From JACRBT01 sp964474285 (lineage in GTDB: Bacteria; Chloroflexota; Dehalococcoidia; Tepidiformales; Tepidiformaceae), in NCBI GenBank assembly GCA_964474285.1, contig CAYYSD010000005.1, forward strand, positions 1 to 60,387: 60,387 nt of DNA, written 5' to 3'. How positions within the stretch are numbered: the first letter of the stretch is position 1; each line of letters starts with the position of its first letter. Made by a program: the position numbers and the translations under genes. A model generated the notes under the pieces. The model had not been told where the DNA came from, did no database searches, and worked only from the letters and a program-made list of their open reading frames with translations. This document shows positions 43,625 to 51,174 of the stretch, one piece after another.

Positions 43625-44503
43625 TCAACGCACACCCTGGCTGGCGGGGCGCGGCCACATCTCGCGGAACATGTACCACTGGTCAGGGTGTTCGCGGATG
43701 AACGCCTCGTGGGCGGTCATGATCGCCTGCGTGAGGGCAACCACGTCGCGCGCTTCGTCGCCGGTCCTCTGCACCTCGACATCGAAGTTGGCCAGGGTGA
43801 CGACGGGCGGGGCACCGGGAAGGCAGGCAAAGGCGGTGGGCACGACAGCGGCGCCCGAACGGAGCGCCAGGCGTGCCGGACCGGCGGGGACTTCGACCTC
43901 GCGGCCGAAGAAGTTCACCTTCACCCCGTCGCCCGCCATGGGCCGGTCGATCAGGAGCGCCAGGAGGCCGTTGTGCTTGAGTGATCGGAGGAGCGAAGGC
44001 GCCACCTTCTCCATCTTCACGACCTGCATGCCGATGCGTTCGCGGGCGCCCACGATCATCCGGTCGAGGCGGGCATCGGCGAACGTTTCGGCGACAACGG
44101 TAAGGTGGTAGCCGCGCGCGGCTGCGGCGCCGGCGCCCATATCCCAGCTGCCGAAGTGGGTGCAAACGATGATGGCGCCCTTGCCGCGTTCGAGGGCTCG
44201 ATCGAGCGCACGGAAAGCCTCCTCTCCCCCGACGCTGGCGCGAAGGTCGGCGGCGCTGAGGAAGGGAAAACGGACGAAGTCGACCAGGTAACGGCAGTAG
44301 TTGACGAGCGAGCGCCGGGCGATCCGACGGATTTCGGCGCGATCGGCGGCGGGGAGCACGCAGCGGTAGTTGCGGAGCATGGACCGGCGGCCACGCGGCC
44401 AGCAGTAGAACGCCACAGTCCCGGCGACGAAGGCGACCCCATAGGAAAGCCGCCGGGGGGAGAAACGGACGAGCACGGTGACAACGCGCCAGGCGAGATA
44501 CAT
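43625..44503 (-). CDS. LpxL/PatA-like lipid acyltransferase (2 of 2)
   Basis: A 292-residue protein with the ATG at 44503. It has the catalytic motif CTHFGSWDMG with His116 and Asp121 (H-x4-D), LIDRPMAGDGVKVNFFGREVEVPAGPARLALRSGAAVVPT, and an N-terminal membrane helix. It is clearly related to the next gene but diverged (acidic residue Asp versus Glu), so the two probably add acyl chains at different positions. It is the first gene of the cluster. Confidence 0.88.
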   Translation of the reverse strand: MYLAWRVVTVLVRFSPRRLSYGVAFVAGTVAFYCWPRGRRSMLRNYRCVLPAADRAEIRRIARRSLVNYCRYLVDFVRFPFLSAADLRASVGGEEAFRALDRALERGKGAIIVCTHFGSWDMGAGAAAARGYHLTVVAETFADARLDRMIVGARERIGMQVVKMEKVAPSLLRSLKHNGLLALLIDRPMAGDGVKVNFFGREVEVPAGPARLALRSGAAVVPTAFACLPGAPPVVTLANFDVEVQRTGDEARDVVALTQAIMTAHEAFIREHPDQWYMFREMWPRPASQGVR

Positions 44504-44568
44504 CAACCGGAGGCTCCTGCTTCAGGTTCGCGCAACACCGGGCGAGGCCCCCGCAAGCAGGGTGGGTC

Positions 44569-44598
44569 CCTGCCTGCCAGATGATACCGGCAGGCAGG
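44569..44598. other. 10-bp perfect hairpin upstream of the acyltransferase cluster
   Basis: CCTGCCTGCC (44569-44578) pairs with GGCAGGCAGG (44589-44598). It lies just past the stop of the minus-strand CMD-family gene (44613) and ~65 bases before the first acyltransferase. No T-run is present, so it is an ambiguous terminator or leader element. Confidence 0.5.
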
Positions 44599-44612
44599 AG
44601 ATGGGGCGACAA

Positions 44613-45179
44613 TCAGGGTTCGCGTTTGAACGGGGCAACCACACCGGGAGCAACCTGGACTTCGAAGGCGTTGAGAGTCATTGAGACCAGTGTGTAGTAG
44701 CCGATGATGGCCATGATCTCGACAAGGCCCTGTTCGCCGAAGGCTTCGACGGCCTGCTTGTAGAGGGACAAAGGGAGCTTCTTGTCGTTGTGCATCGTCA
44801 TGCAGATGTCGTACATCAGCACCTGTTCCGGGGTGCCGTTGGGGCGTTTGCCGGCGAGGACTTCGTCCATCACCGACTGCGGAACGCCGTATTCGACCGC
44901 TCGGGGGGCGTGGGCGGTCCATTCGACGTTGGCCTCCCAGACTTTGCCGGTGATGGAGATGGCGAGTTCGACGAGACCGCGATCAAGGGAGGTGCGCACC
45001 CAGAGCATACCGCCCAGGCCGCGAAGGCGGTGAGACAGCTCGGGGTTCAGGAGCCACGGGTCGAACGGCCCGCCCAGGGAGCCATCGGGGTTGGGCTTGC
45101 GCGAACGGGTGAAGCTTTCGTACTCCGTCTTCTGCTCTTCCGACATGGTGGCGGGATTCATGAGTGTTTGGCGGGTCAT
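44613..45179 (-). CDS. Carboxymuconolactone decarboxylase/AhpD-like family protein
   Basis: A 188-residue protein with the ATG at 45179; an AAAGGAG lies upstream at long spacing. The CMD-like core is ELAISITGKVWEANVEWTAHAPRAVEYGVPQSVMDEVLAGK, followed by DICMTMHNDKKLPLSLYKQAVEAFGEQGLVEIMAIIGYYTLVSMTLNAFEV. There is no CxxC peroxidatic pair, so hydroperoxidase activity is unlikely. The reaction is unknown. Confidence 0.83.
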   Translation of the reverse strand: MTRQTLMNPATMSEEQKTEYESFTRSRKPNPDGSLGGPFDPWLLNPELSHRLRGLGGMLWVRTSLDRGLVELAISITGKVWEANVEWTAHAPRAVEYGVPQSVMDEVLAGKRPNGTPEQVLMYDICMTMHNDKKLPLSLYKQAVEAFGEQGLVEIMAIIGYYTLVSMTLNAFEVQVAPGVVAPFKREP

Positions 45180-45273
45180 GGTTGGTTGGGTGCTCCTTTG
45201 GGGCGGCGGTGGTGTGACGACGGATTCTAGAGGGTAGCGGTGCGAGTGGCGCGGGCAAGAGCGTTCGGGATGC

Positions 45274-45912
45274 TCAGACCTGATCGGCGGTGGGGTGGAG
45301 GACGGCGGCGTAGCCGGCGGCGAGGGCAGCCGCGAGGGATCGGGGGGTGAGGACATCCACCGGGGAGCGCGGCAGAGGCCTGCTGTCTGTGTAGCCAGCG
45401 GGCGTCCAGAGGCGAAAAGCGTCGGCGCGCTTGAGCCAGGGCTGCCCATCGATGGCAACGAAAGCGCCGTCAGGAAGCGAGGCGGGGGATGCCGACCATA
45501 CGGGCTTCTCGCGCCGAAGGCCCACGCGTTCCCGCTGGAGCACCGCATCGACGTCTCCAGCGAAAAGAGGGCGGTCCGGCGGAAGATGCTGCGGGTTGGC
45601 GGCGGCCCACACCGTCATGAAGCGACGGAAGTCGGCGCGACGGCATTCGGCGCATGGGCGATGGCCGGCGGCAAAGGCGGTCGCCTCATCCAGGAAGAAC
45701 AGCTCCGTGTAGCGGTTGGGCGCCATGACTTCGCGATGGCGCCCGCGAAACTCGAGGACGCAGGCAATCCACTGGCGGCTGGCCCAACGACGGGTCGCAA
45801 GCTCCTTGCGGTCGTTGTGGTGGAGGCGGCCGCCGCGGTTGCCCATCAGCGTGCCGCGGGCCTCGGTGGCGACGATTTCGCCGAAGGGCGTGACGCGGTT
45901 CTGGAGGGCCAC
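45274..45912 (-). CDS. Conserved hypothetical protein with HRPCAECRR motif
   Basis: A 212-residue soluble protein whose N-terminal half looks strongly constrained: MGNRGGRLHHNDRKEL, RRWASRQWIACVLEF, YTELFFLDEATAFAAGHRPCAECRRADF. The HRPCAEC segment with nearby His residues resembles a metal-binding or nuclease-like site, such as the Ada-type zinc module, but the other two cysteines of such a site are not in the expected places. The C-terminal half has GQPWLKRADAFRLWTPAGY. I recognise the type as a conserved family without known function. It is divergent from the ATP-grasp gene. Confidence 0.7.
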   Translation of the reverse strand: MALQNRVTPFGEIVATEARGTLMGNRGGRLHHNDRKELATRRWASRQWIACVLEFRGRHREVMAPNRYTELFFLDEATAFAAGHRPCAECRRADFRRFMTVWAAANPQHLPPDRPLFAGDVDAVLQRERVGLRREKPVWSASPASLPDGAFVAIDGQPWLKRADAFRLWTPAGYTDSRPLPRSPVDVLTPRSLAAALAAGYAAVLHPTADQV

Positions 45913-46008
45913 AGGGCGCAGATTACGTTTCGGTGTCGCGTCCGGGAAGCTGGGGCGGTACGCTCGCCGGGAAACAGGCCCGAAATGTCGTGCTGCTAGG
46001 GTGCGCTC

Positions 46009-47454
46009 ATGAACCGGCTGTCAGATTCCTACGACTTCGGCGGGGGCTACGACGAGGTGTTTTCGCGGCCGGGCGAAGCGCGCCCGCACTACCGGCGCAT
46101 CGTCGAAGCGCTGGAGGCGATGACAGCGGAGGACCTCGCGGACCGGCAGCGGCGGGCGGACCTCGCGTTCCAGAGCGCCGGGATCACGTTCACCGTCTAC
46201 AACGAAAGCATCGGAACGGAGCGCATCTTCCCGTTCGACCTCGTGCCGCGGGTGATCACGGGCAAGGAGTGGGACTACATCGAGCGGGGCGTCCGCCAGC
46301 GGATCGTGGCGCTGAATGCGTTCATCCAGGATGTGTACAACGACCAGCGGATCATTTCCGCCGGAGTGGTGCCGCCGGACGTGGTGTTCGCTTCCCCGAA
46401 CTACCTGGCTGCGGTGCGGGGTTTCACGCCGCCGAATGGCGCATGGGTGCACATCGCCGGGATCGACCTCGTCCGGGACGCGGACGGTACCCTTTACGTC
46501 CTCGAGGACAACACGCGCACGCCGAGCGGCGTCTCCTACGTCCTCCAGAACCGGCTCATCAGCACACGGACACTCCCCAGCCTGTTCGGGCAATCCAATG
46601 TGCTGCCGGTGGGCGACTACGCGAACCGGTTGCACGACGCTATCCGGCGCTGCGGCGGGGAACGGCCGGTCGTTGTCCTGACACCGGGCGTGTTCAATTC
46701 GGCCTACTTCGAACACACCTACCTGGCAAAGCAGATGGGAGTGCAACTGGTGGAGGGCCGCGACCTGGCCGTCCGCAACGGGCGGGTCGTGATGCGGACG
46801 ACGCGCGGACTCATGCCGGTCGGTTCCGTCTACCGGCGGGTCGACGACGAGTTCCTGGACCCGCTGACGTTCAACCAGGAGTCCGTGCTGGGCGTGCCGG
46901 GGCTGTTCGACATCTATCGGGCGGGGGGTGCATGCATCGTGAATGCACCGGGCACCGGCATCGCCGATGACAAGTCCGTGTACCCCTACGTGCCGGACAT
47001 GATCCGCTTCTACCTTGGAGAAGAAGCGATCCTGCCGAACGTACCGACGTTCCGCGGAGCGGATCCCGTGCAGTGCCAGCACATCCTGGCGCACCTGCGC
47101 GAACTCGTCGTGAAGCCGACCACGGCTTCGGGCGGGTATGGCGTGGTGATCGGACCCCAGGCATCGGAGCGGGAGTTGGCAAGCCTGGCCGATTCTATCG
47201 AGGCCCACCCCGCCGGGTTCGTCGCCCAACCGCTCATCCGCCTGTCGACGTGCCCGGCCATCATCGATGGACAGTACCAACCGCGCCGCATCGACTTGCG
47301 GCCGTTCGTGATCTACGACGGCATCGAGCCGTGGGTGTTGCCGGGAGGGCTGACGCGCGTAGCGCTCACGGAGGGGTCGTTCATCGTGAACTCTTCCCAG
47401 GGCGGGGGAAGCAAAGACACCTGGGTGCTCAATGACCGCTACACCGCTCCTTAG
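46009..47454 (+). CDS. Circularly permuted ATP-grasp type 2 protein
   Basis: A 481-residue protein of the DUF404/DUF407 (CP_ATPgrasp) families. It shows IERGVRQRIVALNAFIQDVYNDQRI, GAWVHIAGIDLVRDADGTLYVLEDNTRTPSGVSYVLQNR, and a C-terminal ELVVKPTTASGGYGVVIGP plus DLRPFVIYDG, which hold the nucleotide- and metal-binding residues. It is the first member of a conserved triad with an alpha-E protein and a transglutaminase, predicted to ligate or trim small peptides. It overlaps the next gene by 23 bp. Confidence 0.9.
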   Translation: MNRLSDSYDFGGGYDEVFSRPGEARPHYRRIVEALEAMTAEDLADRQRRADLAFQSAGITFTVYNESIGTERIFPFDLVPRVITGKEWDYIERGVRQRIVALNAFIQDVYNDQRIISAGVVPPDVVFASPNYLAAVRGFTPPNGAWVHIAGIDLVRDADGTLYVLEDNTRTPSGVSYVLQNRLISTRTLPSLFGQSNVLPVGDYANRLHDAIRRCGGERPVVVLTPGVFNSAYFEHTYLAKQMGVQLVEGRDLAVRNGRVVMRTTRGLMPVGSVYRRVDDEFLDPLTFNQESVLGVPGLFDIYRAGGACIVNAPGTGIADDKSVYPYVPDMIRFYLGEEAILPNVPTFRGADPVQCQHILAHLRELVVKPTTASGGYGVVIGPQASERELASLADSIEAHPAGFVAQPLIRLSTCPAIIDGQYQPRRIDLRPFVIYDGIEPWVLPGGLTRVALTEGSFIVNSSQGGGSKDTWVLNDRYTAP

Positions 47455-48418
47455 CCGCGTCGCCGAGTCCCTGTTCTGGCTGGGGCGCCAGGTGGAGCGC
47501 GCGGAGAACACGGCGCGCCTGTTGGACGTGGCCTATCACGGGCGGCTGGAGCCACAGGGGGCGGACGTGGTCGGGGCGCGGAACACGTGGGAGGCGCTGA
47601 TCGCGACGCTGGGCCTCGGCCAGGCATTCGGTGCGCTCTACCACGAGGCGGACGAAGCGAGCGTCGTCGAATTCCTGACGGTGAGCCGCGCGAACAGCTC
47701 ATCGATCGTGAGTGCCCTGGCATCGGCGAGGGAGAACGCGCGGGGCGTGCGCGACTACCTCTCGAGCGAGACCTGGGTGGCTATCAACCGGCTCTACCAC
47801 GCGACGTCGCAGCGGAACCTGCACCTGATCATGGCTGACGGGCTCTATGACTTTTGCGACATGGTGCGCCAGGGGGCGCACCTGTTCGATGGCACCGCGG
47901 AAGCGACGTGCCTCCACGATGAAGGATGGCAGTGGATGCGCGCGGGTGAGCTGCTCGAGCGGGCAGACATGGTGACCCGGATCGTGGACTCCAAGTACCA
48001 TCTGCTAATGGATTCGGTGGACGAAGTGGGCGGACCGTTGGACCGCTACCAGTGGATTGCGGTGCTGCGCAGCGTTTCCGGCTACGAGGCGTTCCGGCGT
48101 ACGCACGCATCCGGGATCGAGCCCGCGGCGGTGATTGAATTCCTGCTGCTGGACGATCGGTTCCCGCGGTCGGCGCGGCGCGCGGTGGAAGACCTGGCGA
48201 GCACCATTGACCAGGCAACCGAAGGCGCCGAGCCGCGCCTCCGCAACCCGGTGATGCGGCTGGTGAGCGACCTGCAGAACCGGCTGGAATTCGTCTCGGC
48301 GGATGCTCTCATCGCCGAAGGGCTGCACGAATTCATTTTCGAAACACAGGAAACGCTCGCGGCGCTGAACACGGCCGTCCACAATGCCTTCTTCTGGTCG
48401 TCCGCGAGTGCGGCTTGA
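47432..48418 (+). CDS. Alpha-E domain protein (DUF403)
   Basis: A 328-residue all-helical protein starting LLSRVAESLFWLGRQVERAENTARLLDV, the hallmark of the alpha-E family. Later come ANSSSIVSALASARENARGVRDYLSSETW, GELLERADMVTRIVD, and FPRSARRAVEDL. The first codons overlap the ATP-grasp gene. Its biochemical role is unknown; it is always found with the ATP-grasp and transglutaminase partners that flank it here. Confidence 0.9.
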   Translation: MTATPLLSRVAESLFWLGRQVERAENTARLLDVAYHGRLEPQGADVVGARNTWEALIATLGLGQAFGALYHEADEASVVEFLTVSRANSSSIVSALASARENARGVRDYLSSETWVAINRLYHATSQRNLHLIMADGLYDFCDMVRQGAHLFDGTAEATCLHDEGWQWMRAGELLERADMVTRIVDSKYHLLMDSVDEVGGPLDRYQWIAVLRSVSGYEAFRRTHASGIEPAAVIEFLLLDDRFPRSARRAVEDLASTIDQATEGAEPRLRNPVMRLVSDLQNRLEFVSADALIAEGLHEFIFETQETLAALNTAVHNAFFWSSASAA

Positions 48419-49217
48419 AATCTCCTACAGCACCACCTACTCCTACGAGCCCGCGATCCGATCGGGGCTGACCGCGTTGCGCATTCGGCCGCGATCGCGT
48501 CCGGGGTTGCGCGTGCTCAGCAGCAGCGTGCGCGTGAACCCCGGAGACGTGACCGCATCGTATGTGGACGGGTGGGGCTCACAGGTGGACCTGGTGGAAT
48601 CGAACCAGGTCCACGCCTCCACGACCTTCGCGATGAACGCGGTGGTCGAGACCATCGCCCACGAAGCGGACATGCCTCCGGCGCCGGATGAACAGGTGTT
48701 GTTTTCGGCAGAAAGCACGCGCACCCGGTTCGCCACCATCGAACCGCTGGGTTGGACGGTCGGGCAGGAAGGGGCCTCGTGGCAGTCGGTCGAGGCGATC
48801 CTGGGCTGGATTCCCCAGCGATTCGTCTATCAGGTCGGGGCAACCGACGCGCATACCCCGTTGGGGACATTTCTCGAGCGAGGAGCCGGGGTGTGCCAGG
48901 ACTTCGCCCACCTCTACCTCGCGATTCTGCGACGGTGGGGCTGGTGCGCGCGCTATGTGAGCGGATACTTCTTCAGCGCGGACCCCGATGTTGAGCGCAT
49001 CGAAGCGGATGCGATGCACGCGTGGGTGGAGGTCTACCGCCCGGGCACGGGCTGGATTGGCCTGGACGCGACGGCGGGCGCCTTCGCGGACCACCGCTAC
49101 GTGGCGGTCGGCTATGGCCGCGACTACGACGATGTCAGCCCCGTGCGAGGCATGCTGGTCGGCGGCACGGAGCAATCGCAACGCGCGCGCCTGCAGATAG
49201 TGCAGCAGCAGCAGTAA
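48408..49217 (+). CDS. Transglutaminase-like cysteine peptidase
   Basis: The GTG at 48408 gives VRLEISYSTTYSYEP, the usual start of this family, with an 11-bp overlap; an ATG at 48384 adds eight residues. It has the N-terminal bacterial transglutaminase-associated beta domain. The catalytic triad follows: Cys in RGAGVCQDFAHLYLAILR, His in DAMHAWVEVYRPG, and Asp in WIGLDATAG. YVAVGYGRDYDDVSPVRG ends the core. It is the third member of the triad, probably acting as a peptidase or amide-exchange enzyme on the ligase product. Confidence 0.9.
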   Translation: MRLEISYSTTYSYEPAIRSGLTALRIRPRSRPGLRVLSSSVRVNPGDVTASYVDGWGSQVDLVESNQVHASTTFAMNAVVETIAHEADMPPAPDEQVLFSAESTRTRFATIEPLGWTVGQEGASWQSVEAILGWIPQRFVYQVGATDAHTPLGTFLERGAGVCQDFAHLYLAILRRWGWCARYVSGYFFSADPDVERIEADAMHAWVEVYRPGTGWIGLDATAGAFADHRYVAVGYGRDYDDVSPVRGMLVGGTEQSQRARLQIVQQQQ

Positions 49218-49238
49218 GACCCGCGGCCTCGCACACCG

Positions 49239-51020
49239 CTACGCGGGCGCGGCAGGCTCCTCGACGACGCTGATTCCGAGTTCCTTCAGCTGGGCGAAGT
49301 CGACACGGGTGGGTGCCCCCATGAGCGGATCGCCGCCCGAAGAGGCTTTCGGGAACGCGATGACGTCGCGGATGTTATCTGTGCCGGCGAGGGTCATGAT
49401 GAGGCGATCGATGCCCGCGCCCACGCCGCCTTCGGGGGGCGCCCCAAATTCGAGGGCATCGAGCACGACGCCAAAGCGGTCCTGTTGCTCTTCCGGGGTA
49501 TAGCCCATCAGGCTGAAGACGAGTTCCTGGTCGGCGCGGTTGCTGATCCGGATCGAACCGCCACCGACTTCGGAGCCGTTGCAAACCAGGTCGTACTGGT
49601 AGGACGAGGCCTTCCCGGGGTCGCCGTCGGGAGTGAGCCACTTGCGTTCCGACTCTGGAAAACCGCAGAACGGGTTGTGAGTGGCGTCCCAGCGTTCTTC
49701 CTCGGGACGCCATTCGAGGAGAGGGAAGCCGGTGACCCAGCAGAACGAGAGCACCGTTTCGTCGATGAGCCCAAGGCGCTCACCCAGGGCGGTACGAACG
49801 TCGTGAAGGGCTCGAGCCACAGTCGCAGGCTGGTCGGCGACCATGAAGACCATGTCGCCCTCTTCGGCGCCCGTGCGTTCGCGGATGGCCGCGATCTCGG
49901 CCTCGGTGAGGAACCTGGCGATGGGTGAACGCAATTCGCCCGGGGCAAAACCGATGTAGGCAAGGCCTTTGGCGCCGCCGCCGCGGGCGATTTCGGTGAG
50001 TTCGTCGATCTCCTTGCGCGTCATCCCAGCTTTGCCAGGGACACGGATGGCCTTGATCTCGCCCTTTGCGGCCAGGGCCCCGGCGAACACCTGGAACTGG
50101 GACGTGCTCACGGCCCCGGCAATGTCCACGAACTCCAGCCCGAAACGGAGGTCGGGACGGTCGATACCGTAACGGGCCATGCAATCGGCATAATCGAGGC
50201 GTGGGAACGGTGTTTGCTGGAGCGGGCCGCGGCCGAACCGCTGGCCGATGCCGGTGTAGAGCTCTTCAATCAGGGCCATCACGTCTTCCTGGTCGACGAA
50301 GCTCATCTCGAGGTCAAGCTGAGTGTGCTCGGCGACCCGGTTCGCGCGAGTGTCTTCGTCGCGCCAGCAACGGGCGATCTGGAAGTACTTCTCCACGCCG
50401 CCGTACATCAGGAGCTGCTTCAAGATCTGGGGCGATTGCGGGAGGGCGAAGAAGTGCCCGGGCTTCTGGCGGGAAGGCACAAGGAAGTCACGGGCGCCTT
50501 CGGGCGTGGACTTGATCAGTGTGGGAGTCTCGACTTCGATGAAGCCCCGCTGATAGAGGAATTCGCGGATGAAGCGCACGACTTCGTGGCGCAGGTAGAT
50601 GACCCTGGCCACTTCGGGGCGGCGGAGGTCGAGGTATCGGTATTTAAGGCGGAGGCTCTCGTCCACTTCGACGGGTTCGTTGATGTAGAAGGGCGGCGTT
50701 TTGGCCTCCGAGAGGACGCTGCACGAGGCGGGAACGACTTCGATCGCGCCAGTGGGGATGTTCGGGTTGACGGTGGCCTCGGAACGGGGCTGGACAACGC
50801 CTTCGACCGCGAGGATCCACTCGGTCCGGGCGCGGTGTGCGACATCGTGGCTGGCAGCATGATCGGGATTGAAGACGACCTGGACGATGCCCTTCGCATC
50901 GCGAAGGTCGATGAAGATGAGGCCGCCGTGGTCGCGGCGGCGGTGCACCCAGCCCGCAATGCGGACGGTGCGGCCCGCATCGGCGGCACGAAGTTCGCCA
51001 CAGGAAATGTCTTTCAGCAT
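49239..51020 (-). CDS. aspS: Aspartyl-tRNA synthetase
   Basis: A 593-residue class II synthetase of bacterial length. It has the OB-fold anticodon domain (TVRIAGWVHRRRDHGGLIFIDLRD), motif 1/2 regions (FIEVETPTLIKSTPEGARDFLVPSR, FFALPQSPQILKQLLM, QIARCWRDEDTRANR), the GAD insert, and motif 3 GVGAGIDRLIMTLAGTDNIRDVIAFPK. It charges tRNA-Asp. Whether it also charges tRNA-Asn cannot be decided by eye; no gatCAB genes are in the window. It is divergent from the giant kinase gene. Confidence 0.95.
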   Translation of the reverse strand: MLKDISCGELRAADAGRTVRIAGWVHRRRDHGGLIFIDLRDAKGIVQVVFNPDHAASHDVAHRARTEWILAVEGVVQPRSEATVNPNIPTGAIEVVPASCSVLSEAKTPPFYINEPVEVDESLRLKYRYLDLRRPEVARVIYLRHEVVRFIREFLYQRGFIEVETPTLIKSTPEGARDFLVPSRQKPGHFFALPQSPQILKQLLMYGGVEKYFQIARCWRDEDTRANRVAEHTQLDLEMSFVDQEDVMALIEELYTGIGQRFGRGPLQQTPFPRLDYADCMARYGIDRPDLRFGLEFVDIAGAVSTSQFQVFAGALAAKGEIKAIRVPGKAGMTRKEIDELTEIARGGGAKGLAYIGFAPGELRSPIARFLTEAEIAAIRERTGAEEGDMVFMVADQPATVARALHDVRTALGERLGLIDETVLSFCWVTGFPLLEWRPEEERWDATHNPFCGFPESERKWLTPDGDPGKASSYQYDLVCNGSEVGGGSIRISNRADQELVFSLMGYTPEEQQDRFGVVLDALEFGAPPEGGVGAGIDRLIMTLAGTDNIRDVIAFPKASSGGDPLMGAPTRVDFAQLKELGISVVEEPAAPA

Positions 51021-51174
51021 GGAGTGAGCGTAGCCGAGGGCGGGCGTAATCGCGATCCTGCCGGACCCCTGCCCAAACGGAGACGATGGCGGCTGAACAC
51101 GCGCGTAGGGTTGTCTTCATGAATTGATCGCAATCACGTGTCTGGCTGAGGGAAAACCCTCATGTGGAACAGGG

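Noticed and set aside
43625..44503. Lipid A late acyltransferase assignment (LpxL/LpxM) for the two acyltransferases
   Set aside because: The fold family matches, but no other lipid A or Kdo genes are present, the Tad locus lacks a secretin, and the PimA-like neighbour fits PatA-type glycolipid acylation better.
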